A DNA stretch of 64,000 nucleotides from NCBI RefSeq assembly GCF_000190575.1, contig NC_015164.1, positions 2,682,001 to 2,746,000 on the forward strand, written 5' to 3'. How positions within the stretch are numbered: position 1 is the stretch's first letter; the number at the start of each line of letters is the position of its first letter. The translations under genes were made by a program, and so were the position numbers. The notes beneath the pieces were generated by a model. The model made no database searches, was not told the DNA's origin, and saw nothing but the letters and a program-made list of their open reading frames with translations. Positions 44,903 to 52,485 of this stretch are shown here, piece after piece. Source of the DNA: Phocaeicola salanitronis DSM 18170 (GTDB lineage Bacteria > Bacteroidota > Bacteroidia > Bacteroidales > Bacteroidaceae).

Positions 44903-45652
44903 TCACTTCTTATACAGCAGGCGCAGGGCGAACTTGAGGTGGAGCAGGGCGGTCTGCACGTAGCCGTAGTGGCGGCACATGATGCGGAAGCGCTCGGCGA
45001 GGGAGGCGCGGTGGTTGCGCGTGGTCATGCCTTCGTTGAGGTAGTCGATGAGTGTGAGGCGGGTGTTGTGCAGCGTCTGGCTTTGCTTCATCACGCGGAT
45101 GCACCAGTCGAAGTCGGCGGAGAAGCGGTAGCGGAGGTCGTAGGGCACGGCACGGTCGCGGCGGGCGAAGAAAGCCTGGTGGCAGACGAGCATCCCCTGG
45201 CGGAAGCTGCGCCACGTAAGGTTTTCGGGCGGTTCGAGGCGGCGCATCCGCAGGAAGTGGCCCTCGCGGTCGACGATGGCGGTACGCCCGTAAATGACAT
45301 CGGGCAGTCCGGCCAATCCCGTAAGGCTGTGGACGATGAGCTGGAGGGTGTCGTCTTCGTGCAGCTCGTCGCCGGCATTGAGGAAACACACGTAGTCGCC
45401 CGTGGCGAGGCGGATGCCCTTGTTCATGGCGTCGTACAGCCCGCGGTCGGGCTCGCTCACCACGGTGTGGATGTGCTCGCGGTAGCGGCTGACGATTTCC
45501 ATCGTGCGGTCGGCAGAGGCTCCGTCGACGATGATGTATTCGATGTTCTTGTACGTCTGGGTGATGACGCTCTGCAGGGTGTCTTCGATGACGGCGGCGG
45601 CGTTGTAGGTCACCGTGATGATGGAGAACTTGGGGTGAAAGTGTGTCAGCAT
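44903..45652 (-). CDS. Family 2 glycosyltransferase
   Basis: A 249-residue GT-A glycosyltransferase. It shows the classical N-terminus F-S-I-I-T-V-T-Y-N-A at about residues 9-18, Q-T-Y-K-N-I-E-Y-I-I-V-D-G-A-S-A-D at about 33-49, E-P-D-R-G-L-Y-D-A-M-N-K-G near 67, and the acidic motif L-N-A-G-D-E-L near 90. This pattern is common in enzymes that add sugars to O-antigen or capsule repeats, similar to PglI- and AmsE-type proteins. Donor and linkage cannot be assigned. It lies 9 bases downstream of the GT4 gene on the same strand. Confidence 0.92.
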   Translation of the reverse strand: MLTHFHPKFSIITVTYNAAAVIEDTLQSVITQTYKNIEYIIVDGASADRTMEIVSRYREHIHTVVSEPDRGLYDAMNKGIRLATGDYVCFLNAGDELHEDDTLQLIVHSLTGLAGLPDVIYGRTAIVDREGHFLRMRRLEPPENLTWRSFRQGMLVCHQAFFARRDRAVPYDLRYRFSADFDWCIRVMKQSQTLHNTRLTLIDYLNEGMTTRNHRASLAERFRIMCRHYGYVQTALLHLKFALRLLYKK

Positions 45653-45661
45653 AGGCGTGTT

Positions 45662-46924
45662 TCAGTCGTTTTGTCCGGTGATGCGGTTGTAGATTCCGAT
45701 GTATTTCATTGCCACCACGTGTTCGGCGTAGGTGCTGAGCACTTTGCGCCGGGCTTCGGTGCTGAGGCTTTGGTAATCGCCTTCGGTGAGTGACCAGCAG
45801 ATGCCGTTTGCCAGGTCTTCGGCAGAGCGGTAGCGGGCTACGTATCCGTTGTGCAGGTGGTCTATCATTTCGGGGATGCCTCCGATGCAGAAGCCCACGC
45901 AGGGCACGCCGCACGACATGGCTTCCATGATGGTGTTGGGCAGGTTTTCCTGAAGCGAGGGGGTGACGTAGAGGTCGGCGGCGTTGTAGACGGCGGCGAT
46001 TTCCTTTTCGTTGCCCGTGTAGCCGATGCAGTGTACGGGGAAGGGGAAGAGCGAGGCGTATTGCTGCGATTCGCGCCCTGCCACCACTACGGCGAGGTTG
46101 CGGCTCAGTTCGGGCTGGCGCTCGCTGAGGATGCGGCATGCCTCGACAAGGTAGTCGATGCCCTTCTTCTTGTCGGTGATTTTCATCGAGCTGAAGAGCA
46201 GCAGGCGCTTGTCGGCGGGCAGGTTCAGCTTGCGGCGTGCGGCGGCTTTGTCGGTGGGGTGGAACAGGTTGGTGTTTATCGGGTTGGGGATGTTGGTCAC
46301 GGTGTGTCCGGCGGTCAGGGCGCTTTGCCGTGCCAGTCCTTCCAGCCACTGGCTGCACGCCACGAAGGTGATGCCGGCATCGCGGTAGAGGCGGCGTTTC
46401 TGTTCGAACACCTTGTATGAGAGGTCGTGCCAGTGTCCGTGGGCGAGCAGGGGGCAGTCGTGGCACTGGTCCTGATAGCGGGTGCACTCGGCGGCGTGGT
46501 GGCAGATGCCGGTGACGGGCCACATGTCGTGCATTGTCCATACGACAGGTTTCCCCGAGCGGACGATTTTCTGGATGTTCTTCAGCGAGAGCATTCCCTG
46601 GTTGACCCAGTGGAGGTGGATGACGTCTGCCTGTCGGAATTCGGGCAGCGAGGTGATGTCGGTGCCTGCGTTGGCGATGTCGACGGCAAAGAGGTTCTGC
46701 TTCTTGAAGCGGTTTGCCGTCCATATCACGATGCGTTCCCATACGAAGTTCCAGATTTGCCGCCACGACTTGCGCAGCTGCACCACGGTCACTTGGTCGG
46801 TCTGTTTGTCGCGCACCAGCATCTTGGCTTTGATGCCGCTGCCTTTCAGCGCTTCCATCAGCCGGCGCGCCGCTATCGCCGCTCCGCCGATGCGTTCGGA
46901 TGTATTTATGATTAGTACCCTCAT
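45662..46924 (-). CDS. Family 4 glycosyltransferase
   Basis: A 420-residue GT-B glycosyltransferase. The ATG at 46924 starts M-R-V-L-I-I-N-T-S-E-R-I-G-G-A-A-I-A-A, the GT4 N-terminal glycine loop; a TTG three codons earlier is less likely. A cysteine-rich loop C-H-H-A-A-E-C-T-R-Y-Q-D-Q-C-H-D-C-P at about 144 is seen in a Bacteroidetes GT4 subgroup. The C-terminal donor site includes K-K-G-I-D-Y-L-V-E-A near 235, and the GT4 signature P-S-L-Q-E-N-L-P-N-T-I-M-E-A-M-S-C-G-V-P at about 313. Probable role: surface polysaccharide assembly. A -7 element lies at 46942-46949. Confidence 0.93.
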   Translation of the reverse strand: MRVLIINTSERIGGAAIAARRLMEALKGSGIKAKMLVRDKQTDQVTVVQLRKSWRQIWNFVWERIVIWTANRFKKQNLFAVDIANAGTDITSLPEFRQADVIHLHWVNQGMLSLKNIQKIVRSGKPVVWTMHDMWPVTGICHHAAECTRYQDQCHDCPLLAHGHWHDLSYKVFEQKRRLYRDAGITFVACSQWLEGLARQSALTAGHTVTNIPNPINTNLFHPTDKAAARRKLNLPADKRLLLFSSMKITDKKKGIDYLVEACRILSERQPELSRNLAVVVAGRESQQYASLFPFPVHCIGYTGNEKEIAAVYNAADLYVTPSLQENLPNTIMEAMSCGVPCVGFCIGGIPEMIDHLHNGYVARYRSAEDLANGICWSLTEGDYQSLSTEARRKVLSTYAEHVVAMKYIGIYNRITGQND

Positions 46925-46941
46925 TCTCGTCAAAGTTTTTG

Positions 46942-46981
46942 CAAAGTTAGTATTTTCTCCAAGATAAATTCGTTACTTTTG
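46942..46981. promoter_or_regulatory. Divergent -7 elements for the GT4 gene and the fucosyltransferase-like gene
   Basis: CAAAGTTA at 46942-46949 reads TAACTTTG leftward. TACTTTTG at 46974-46981 reads rightward and ends only 6 bases before the ATG at 46988. The rightward transcript would start at or within a few bases of that ATG. Confidence 0.6.
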
Positions 46982-46987
46982 CCCGAT

Positions 46988-47821
46988 ATGAAAAGAAAAA
47001 TGATATTTGTTCCTGCCGGAGGTTTGGCAAACCGCATCCGTGCCACGCTTTCCGCCATCGCATTGGCGGGGCAGACCGGCATTGAATTGAAAGTAATCTG
47101 GTTTCGCGACTGGGCATTGCATGCCGCTTTCCGTGATTTGTTCGTGCCCCGGCGCTTGCCCGGGAAAGTGCGTATCGTCGAGGCTTCAGCTTCCGACTTG
47201 TTGGTGTTCGACCGTCCGCGGCAGAAGAACTTCCACGTCCCTGCCCTGTTTCAGAAACTGTTGTTCCGCTCGTGCCTATACGAGCATCAGATAGACGCGC
47301 TCCGCACGCAAGGTTTCGACTTTGAGGGCTGGGCAAAACGGGGAAATGTGTATATGGCGTCCTATCTGCCTTTTTATGCTTATCCCGATGCGCTGCTGCA
47401 CGAGGTGTTCCGTCCCGTTCCGCAGATAGAGGAGGTCATCGGGAAACGCATTTCCGCCTTTTCGGCTTATACCGTAGGCGTGCATATCCGCCGTACTGAT
47501 AATGCTTTGTCTATCGAGCACAGTCCGCTGGAGGCGTTTTTCGGTTGTTTGGATAAGGAGCAAGCGGCGCATTCCGACCTTTGTATCTACCTTGCCACCG
47601 ATTCGGAAGAAGTGAAACAAGCGATGCGCACCCGTTACGGCGAAAGAATTGTCTGTGCCGAAAGCAAAGCCGACCGCAGTACCACGGAAGGCATCCGTGA
47701 AGGCATCGCCGACCTGTGGACGCTGGCACACACCCGGAAGATATACGGCTCGTTCCACAGCTCGTTCTCTGAACTGGCGGCAGAGCTGGGAAGAATCCCG
47801 TTGGTGGTGGTGAAGCGATAG
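46988..47821 (+). CDS. Fucosyltransferase-like glycosyltransferase
   Basis: A 277-residue protein with features of the GT11/GT23/O-FucT clan. G-G-L-A-N-R-I-R-A at about residue 11-19 is the nucleotide-binding start. V-G-V-H-I-R-R-T-D-N at about 163 is the HxRRTD motif typical of enzymes using GDP-sugars. S-S-F-S-E-L-A-A near 261 is the late S-x-F-S motif. Specificity for GDP-fucose is only suggested by the fold. It is transcribed rightward, against the surrounding glycosyltransferases, and ends at a class A hairpin. The start at 46988 follows a -7 element very closely. Confidence 0.78.
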   Translation: MKRKMIFVPAGGLANRIRATLSAIALAGQTGIELKVIWFRDWALHAAFRDLFVPRRLPGKVRIVEASASDLLVFDRPRQKNFHVPALFQKLLFRSCLYEHQIDALRTQGFDFEGWAKRGNVYMASYLPFYAYPDALLHEVFRPVPQIEEVIGKRISAFSAYTVGVHIRRTDNALSIEHSPLEAFFGCLDKEQAAHSDLCIYLATDSEEVKQAMRTRYGERIVCAESKADRSTTEGIREGIADLWTLAHTRKIYGSFHSSFSELAAELGRIPLVVVKR

Positions 47822-47838
47822 ATTAATGCTGTTATAAG

Positions 47839-47906
47839 GAAACGCGGATTATCGCAGATTAACGCAGAAATTATTATCTGTGTAAATCTGCGTGAATCTG
47901 CGTTTC
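47839..47906. repeat. Class A palindromic hairpin
   Basis: Arms 47839-47868 and 47877-47906 pair at about 25 of 30 positions, with an 8-base loop. It fills most of the gap between the fucosyltransferase-like gene and the Nudix gene. Confidence 0.85.
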
Positions 47907-47937
47907 AAAATCGATACAGGTTATAAACTAATACAAT

Positions 47938-48501
47938 ATGCTGAAAGAAAACAATCAAGACCGGAAATGGACGGTGCTGGAGAGCGAATACCTCATCCGG
48001 CGTCCGTGGCTCACGGCACGAAAAGACCACGTGCTGTTGCCTACAGGAGCAGAAAACAAAGAGTATTATGTGCTGGAATATCCCGACTGGATAAACGTGC
48101 TGGCGATTACCCGCGACGGTAAGTTCCTGATGGAGCGCCAGTACCGCCACGGACTGGGGATGACTTGTTATGAAATCTGTGCAGGCGTATGCGAGAAGGG
48201 AGAATCGCCCCTCGAATCGGCTCGGCGTGAATTGTACGAGGAAACAGGATTCGGCGGGGGCGAATGGCAACACTGGATGGACATTTCCGCCAATCCCAGC
48301 ACGAACACGAACCTCTGCCATTGCTTCCTTGCCACCGGTGTGGAGCGTGTCTCTACCCAGCATCTGGAAGAAACCGAGGACATCAGCGTCGAATTGCTTA
48401 CAGCGGATGAAGTGCGCACGTTGCTCTTGAACGACCAAATCAAGCAAGCCCTGATGGCAGCCCCGCTTTGGAAATATTTTGCCGTGAACGGGCTGCTGTA
48501 G
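47938..48501 (+). CDS. Nudix hydrolase
   Basis: A 187-residue Nudix protein. The Nudix box G-V-C-E-K-G-E-S-P-L-E-S-A-R-R-E-L-Y-E-E-T-G lies at about residues 82-103 and contains the catalytic R-E-x-x-E-E. It resembles ADP-ribose or nucleoside-diphosphate-sugar pyrophosphatases (a substrate-binding W near residue 60 and E-x-x-P-like context). A link to nucleotide-sugar turnover is possible from its place among glycosyltransferases but is inferred. It converges on the next glycosyltransferase gene across a perfect nested palindrome. Confidence 0.88.
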   Translation: MLKENNQDRKWTVLESEYLIRRPWLTARKDHVLLPTGAENKEYYVLEYPDWINVLAITRDGKFLMERQYRHGLGMTCYEICAGVCEKGESPLESARRELYEETGFGGGEWQHWMDISANPSTNTNLCHCFLATGVERVSTQHLEETEDISVELLTADEVRTLLLNDQIKQALMAAPLWKYFAVNGLL

Positions 48502-48502
48502 G

Positions 48503-48663
48503 TTTTTCACCACAGATTACACAGATAAAAAAATAAGTAACTGCCTATATTCATCACAGGGGACACAGAGGCGCACAGAGGAAAAATTTAAAACCTCTGT
48601 GCGCCTCTGTGTCCCCTGTGGTGAAATAATAATTTATAAATCTGTGTAATCTGTGGTGAAAAA
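48503..48663. repeat. Nested perfect inverted repeats (class D around class B)
   Basis: Outer perfect 24-bp arms at 48503-48526 and 48640-48663 (class D, CACCACAGATTACACAGAT) enclose a second perfect 27-bp pair at 48555-48581 and 48594-48620 (class B, GACACAGAGGCGCACAGAGG) with a 12-base loop. The structure fills the convergent gap from 1 base after the Nudix stop to 4 bases before the glycosyltransferase stop. Confidence 0.95.
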
Positions 48664-48667
48664 CGAA

Positions 48668-49576
48668 TCACGCTCCGAAGTCTCCCCGCAACGTCCGTTT
48701 GATGCGCCGGATGGCTTTCGCCCAAAAGCCGTTGGTGCGGTGATAATAGCGGGCGAAGGCACGGCGGGCTTCTTGGTTCTCCGCGATGGGGGAAATAGGG
48801 ACGACGGGGAGCGGATGCATCCACAGATCGGAAGCATAGAGGCCTCCGCCTCCGCAATTCGTGCCCGTGCCGTCGAATCCGGTGTTCTGCACCAGCGATT
48901 TGCCCACGTTCAGCGAAAGGATACCGGCAAGGAACAGGCTGGCGTTCCAGCGTATTGCCCACGAATTGTTCTTGCCGGCTATCTGGCGGCGCAGCATGCG
49001 GGTGAAGGGATAATTCCCGTTGAAATCGAAGGTGCGGGTCAGGCGGCGTTCTTCCAGCTGGGCGAGCAAGGCTTTCCCGTCGGGATTGAAATGCCGCCAG
49101 GCACGTGCCCACGTTGCCCAGCCCCAGCTTCCGGTCCACTTGATAAGGAAGGTTTCGGGCAGCGAAGGGTCTTTCGTGAAGTCGCACGCCTGGATATGTC
49201 CTACCCGCTCTTCGTCCTTGTACGTCTCCAGCGCATCGTTCATAAAGCGCAGGAAGTAGGGCGACACCACCAGGTCGTCTTCCAGCACAATTACACGCCC
49301 GTAGGCATTGACCTGCGTTGTGACTCCATCGATGATGTTACGGGCAAGACCCCAGTTCTCGGAGCGCTCGATAAGTGTAACCTGCTTAAATCCATTGACG
49401 CTCCGGATGTACCGGCGCACTTTGTCCACATTCGGACGGTCTGCCTCGTTTCGGGCTTGGTCGGCATAGATAAAGAGGCGGCTCTCTATTGCCTCAGCAT
49501 TGGTTTGCAAAGATTCGATAACCCGGCGTGTATGTTCGGGGCGGTTGTAGACGAAAAGGAGAATCGGAGCGTACAT
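48668..49576 (-). CDS. Glycosyltransferase, GT-A fold (GT2/GNT-I-like)
   Basis: A 302-residue glycosyltransferase. N-terminus P-I-L-L-F-V-Y-N-R-P-E-H-T-R-R at about residues 4-18. The metal or donor motif V-L-E-D-D-L-V-V-S-P at about residue 95-104 is E-D-D, as in GNT-I-like bacterial enzymes. I-K-W-T-G-S-W-G-W-A-T-W near 142 is a conserved block of this group. It is probably involved in lipopolysaccharide or capsule side-chain assembly. It is leftward, as are the following three glycosyltransferases. Confidence 0.88.
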   Translation of the reverse strand: MYAPILLFVYNRPEHTRRVIESLQTNAEAIESRLFIYADQARNEADRPNVDKVRRYIRSVNGFKQVTLIERSENWGLARNIIDGVTTQVNAYGRVIVLEDDLVVSPYFLRFMNDALETYKDEERVGHIQACDFTKDPSLPETFLIKWTGSWGWATWARAWRHFNPDGKALLAQLEERRLTRTFDFNGNYPFTRMLRRQIAGKNNSWAIRWNASLFLAGILSLNVGKSLVQNTGFDGTGTNCGGGGLYASDLWMHPLPVVPISPIAENQEARRAFARYYHRTNGFWAKAIRRIKRTLRGDFGA

Positions 49577-49620
49577 GCTTTAATGAATAATTAATAGTTA
49601 ATAATTAATAGCGGGCTGTT

Positions 49621-50517
49621 TCATTCAAGTAAGAAGTGCGGCGCTTTCTTGCGGGTTCGCCGGCGGATGCATATAACTTCGTGCGTCTTTCCACTTAGCT
49701 TCAAGGCAAGATGCAGATAGGTGCATCCGTCTTTCCACTTATGATGCATGAAGGCGAGCAGGCTTTTCTTCACGCAGGCAAGGACGCTATAGGCGAAAGC
49801 GTTTCCGAAAGTGCGGTTCAGGTTGGTGTACTCGGAGAGCAGATACACATATTCGGTGCGGAAAAACACCTCACGGGTCATGGGACGCGACTGGCGGTCA
49901 TGGCAACCGAATGCCGTAGGTACGTAGCCCACTTTCAACCCATGGCGGTGCAGGCGGTTCACGTAGTCCTTGTCTTCGCCATAATGGTAGAAGAGGGGCG
50001 AAAATCCGCCCAGTCTCTTCAGCGTGCGGACGGGGATGAACCAGAATGCCGCGTTGATGAAAGGGGCTTCTATCACGTCCCGGTCGTGCGGAATGCGTGC
50101 AGGGTCGGTCTGATGCACATAGCTGGCGAATCCATGGTCCAGTCGGTTGCCCGTTCCGTTCAAGTGTACAGGCGAGAGGATGCCGTATTCGGGGTGTTTC
50201 TCTGCCTGGGCAGCCAGGAATCCGATGCTGTCCGGTGCCACCCATGCGTCTTGGTTCAGCAGGAATACGGCATCATAGCTTTCTTCCAGCGCAAGGCGCA
50301 TGCCGATGTTGTTCGCCTGTCCGAAACCTAAGTTCTCTCCGTTGGCGATGAGGCGCACATGCGGGTAAGCGTCCCGGATGGTTTGCACGGTATCGTCTTG
50401 CGACCTGTTGTCGATAACCAGCACATCGGTGGGATAATCCGAGCAGGACAGGCTCTCCAGACAAGGTTTTATCCATCGGGTGAAGTTATAAGATACAATG
50501 ATAGTCAGTATTTTCAT
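49621..50517 (-). CDS. Family 2 glycosyltransferase, rhamnosyltransferase-like
   Basis: A 298-residue GT2. I-I-V-S-Y-N-F at about residues 6-12, V-L-V-I-D-N-R-S-Q-D-D-T near 31-42, and N-G-E-N-L-G-F-G-Q-A-N-N-I-G at about 58-71 are the classic GT2 blocks of the rhamnosyl/galactofuranosyl type. L-L-N-Q-D-A-W near 84 is the D-x-D-like motif. A later Y-H-Y-G-E-D-K-D-Y near 187 carries the conserved E-D of the active site. Sugar specificity is not determined. Short AT palindromes separate it from both neighbours. Confidence 0.9.
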   Translation of the reverse strand: MKILTIIVSYNFTRWIKPCLESLSCSDYPTDVLVIDNRSQDDTVQTIRDAYPHVRLIANGENLGFGQANNIGMRLALEESYDAVFLLNQDAWVAPDSIGFLAAQAEKHPEYGILSPVHLNGTGNRLDHGFASYVHQTDPARIPHDRDVIEAPFINAAFWFIPVRTLKRLGGFSPLFYHYGEDKDYVNRLHRHGLKVGYVPTAFGCHDRQSRPMTREVFFRTEYVYLLSEYTNLNRTFGNAFAYSVLACVKKSLLAFMHHKWKDGCTYLHLALKLSGKTHEVICIRRRTRKKAPHFLLE

Positions 50518-50546
50518 GGTTTTATTTTTATATTTTACAATTTACG

Positions 50547-50584
50547 ATTTACTATTTCTCCATGCGGCATTGTAAATAGTAAAT
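50547..50584. terminator. AT-rich hairpin between two glycosyltransferase genes
   Basis: Arms 50547-50557 and 50574-50584 form an 11-bp perfect stem (ATTTACTATTT) with a 16-base loop, in the 81-base gap downstream of the gene at 50599-51594. Further TTTAC/GTAAA repeats flank it. Terminator function is possible but there is no strong T tract. Confidence 0.45.
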
Positions 50585-50598
50585 TGTAAAATCGTAAA

Positions 50599-51594
50599 TC
50601 AATCGAATCGCATCCGCAAGGTTGTCCACCGGTCGCGCAGACGCTTGACGAGGCTCACGGCAGGCACGCCCGTCCACGCTTTTGCCTTTTCCCAAAAGCG
50701 GGCCTCATCGCCCAGGCCTTTTTGCTTTTCGAGGAGCCGGAAGAGGCGGTACAGCCCCCGCTTTTTCTCGTAAGGCAGATGCCATACGGCAAGATGCTCG
50801 TCTCCGGGACGGACGTTGTTGAATTGCGGAGAAGTCCACATCCGCTTTACATAACGGTTTGCTATGGCATTGCGTAAGTCCAGCCGCTCGGCAAGCATGC
50901 TGAGCACGTGCGCTTCTTCGTTCAGTTTGGGAGCTTGGAGGCCGGCTCGGGCAAGGTTGAACGCCCAAAGTTCAGGATATGCCTCATTGATACGGCGTAC
51001 GTTGTCGCCTCTCAGCCCGATGAATTCCCCTCCGTAGTAAGCAAGTGGCAAACGGGGAGGTTTGCTGTAGCAGGCTTCGTAGAACCTTTCCATCTGCGGC
51101 AGGGTGATGCCGTTAATAGTAGCGGAACGGTCGGTGATAAACTCATAGAGTGCACTCCCATTGTTGCGGATTTCATCGAAAAGTGGGTCAAGCGGCATAC
51201 GGCACAAACAATCAGCATCGCACACCAGCAACGTATCATCCGCCTGCATCCGTCCGTCCATCCCGCTAAGAATATCATATAGATAGAATTGGTTCTGCCA
51301 TGCTTCGTACCATCCCTTCGGCGGACGCCGTGTATAAGGAAGTGTGACGGTCTCCACGCTTAATTCATCGAACAATTCCAGCAGGAAACGGGGCAATCCT
51401 TCACGCTTCAGATTCGTGAAGAACAGCAGCCGTGCCGCAGGGTTATAGTGCCGGAAGGTGCGGAAGAAAGGCACCTGTATCTGCATATACACCGAGTGCA
51501 CCAGTGCTGAGTCGCCCTTCTGCCCCATCTGCGGGTAGAAGCTCGCCTCGTCCGCCGATTCGCGGTAGAACCAAGTAGCTATATAATCGGTCAT
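50599..51594 (-). CDS. Putative GT-A glycosyltransferase-like protein
   Basis: A 331-residue cytosolic protein. The only strong functional clue is L-L-V-C-D-A-D-C-L-C at about residue 122, a D-x-D motif in a hydrophobic strand as in GT-A glycosyltransferases. Upstream is L-L-F-F-T-N-L near 54, and I-G-L-R-G-D-N-V near 190 resembles an acceptor-side loop. Its place between recognised glycosyltransferases supports a polysaccharide role. I do not recognise a named family. Confidence 0.6.
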   Translation of the reverse strand: MTDYIATWFYRESADEASFYPQMGQKGDSALVHSVYMQIQVPFFRTFRHYNPAARLLFFTNLKREGLPRFLLELFDELSVETVTLPYTRRPPKGWYEAWQNQFYLYDILSGMDGRMQADDTLLVCDADCLCRMPLDPLFDEIRNNGSALYEFITDRSATINGITLPQMERFYEACYSKPPRLPLAYYGGEFIGLRGDNVRRINEAYPELWAFNLARAGLQAPKLNEEAHVLSMLAERLDLRNAIANRYVKRMWTSPQFNNVRPGDEHLAVWHLPYEKKRGLYRLFRLLEKQKGLGDEARFWEKAKAWTGVPAVSLVKRLRDRWTTLRMRFD

Positions 51595-51780
51595 AATTGA
51601 GTTGTTTCGGTTTCGCGGTAAAGATAAGGATTTTCCGGCACATTATGCCTTGGAAGGCGATAATTCTCGTCCTTTGGACAGATGCCGTTTCCAAACTTTG
51701 CCGCTACGACTTTCGATTTCGACATGGATCAGAGCAGGGTCGCGCATAATTGAGGCGTACGATAGAAGACACTTTCCTGT

Positions 51781-51801
51781 AGGGGCGGCGGCTCCGCCCC
51801 T
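51781..51801. terminator. Class C GC-rich hairpin downstream of the antitoxin gene
   Basis: AGGGGCGG-cggct-CCGCCCCT, an 8-bp perfect stem with a 5-base loop, lies 10 bases after the leftward antitoxin stop. It shares the AGGGGCG core with the class C pair at 41503-41582. Nothing else is seen in the 217-base gap to the next gene. Confidence 0.55.
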
Positions 51802-51811
51802 GTGTTTTGTA

Positions 51812-52102
51812 TTATAACTGCACTTGTATGTTCAGCTTTCCACCTAGTCCTTTGGTCACGATGTCATACAGGGTGGAGAGGGTCAGATTCTTGCCATCGC
51901 TTTCCACCTTAGATATGAACGAACGTTCCTTGCCAATCTTTTCGGCAAGCTGGCTTTGGGTCATTTTTCTTGCCTCGCGGGCGTTTCGTATCTGAATCCC
52001 CACGCGAAGACTGGCAAGTTCGGCTTCTATCTTGTCACGGCGCGGAGTTCCGATTTCTCCGTAAACTTCTTTCTTGATGTCGTCTAACGTGTAAGTTTCC
52101 AT
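51812..52102 (-). CDS. Antitoxin, XRE-type helix-turn-helix (HigA-like)
   Basis: A 96-residue DNA-binding protein. The XRE HTH is at about residues 37-90: R-I-A/R-N-A-R-E-A-R-K-M-T-Q-S-Q-L-A-E-K-I-G followed by R-S-F-I-S-K-V-E-S-D-G-K-N-L-T-L-S-T-L. The N-terminal 35 residues are a helical segment that could bind the toxin. It starts 2 bases after the RelE/HigB-type toxin gene, so toxin precedes antitoxin as in higBA systems. It should neutralise the toxin and repress the shared promoter. Confidence 0.88.
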   Translation of the reverse strand: METYTLDDIKKEVYGEIGTPRRDKIEAELASLRVGIQIRNAREARKMTQSQLAEKIGKERSFISKVESDGKNLTLSTLYDIVTKGLGGKLNIQVQL

Positions 52103-52104
52103 CT

Positions 52105-52449
52105 TTATTTCCTTTCTTTTTCCTTAAAATATTCTTGCATAAGTTTCATTGCCCGCTCTATCTCTTTCTTGGGTGTCTTTTGAGTTTTCTTTTGGAATCC
52201 ACTTAAAAGGATGACAAGTTTCTCGCCATCGAAAAAGCAGAATACACGGACTATATCGCTCGAGAATTTAGCTCTGATTTCATAAAGCCCTTTTGCTCCT
52301 TCGATATGTTTGAGGTATTTTTCGGGAACCATCTGCAGCGTTTCCACATATTGGATAGTTTTGATTATCTTGTCTTGCATCTTTTCAGGCAATGATTTCA
52401 CGAAGTCAATGAAGTAATGCTTGTATGCTATGACGCTTCTGATTTTCAT
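52105..52449 (-). CDS. RelE/HigB-type toxin
   Basis: A 114-residue protein of the RelE/ParE superfamily (HigB/Gp49-like), which by family precedent is a ribosome-dependent mRNA endonuclease. Visible family features are K-H-Y-F-I-D-F-V-K-S-L at about residues 10-20, K-H-I-E-G-A-K-G-L-Y-E-I-R-A at about 46-59, I-V-R-V-F-C-F-F-D-G-E-K-L-V-I-L-L-S-G-F near 66-85, and a C-terminal K-K-T-Q-K-T-P-K-K-E-I-E-R-A. A good Bacteroides promoter lies right at the start. It separates two glycosyltransferase genes and is probably a mobile stability module. Confidence 0.88.
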   Translation of the reverse strand: MKIRSVIAYKHYFIDFVKSLPEKMQDKIIKTIQYVETLQMVPEKYLKHIEGAKGLYEIRAKFSSDIVRVFCFFDGEKLVILLSGFQKKTQKTPKKEIERAMKLMQEYFKEKERK

Positions 52450-52453
52450 TTCG

Positions 52454-52485
52454 CAAAAGTAATTTATAAATCACACAACTGCAAA
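52454..52485 (-). promoter_or_regulatory. Promoter of the toxin-antitoxin pair
   Basis: Leftward -7 element TACTTTTG (CAAAAGTA at 52454-52461) and -33 TTTG (CAAA at 52482-52485) with a 20-base spacer. It overlaps the last codons of the upstream glycosyltransferase gene, and the -7 element ends 5 bases before the toxin ATG, predicting an almost leaderless mRNA. Confidence 0.7.

Noticed and set aside
44910..46766. 618-codon leftward frame across the two glycosyltransferase genes
   Set aside because: It is an Arg/Pro/His-rich shadow of the GT2 and GT4 genes in another phase; the GT frames carry clear family motifs.
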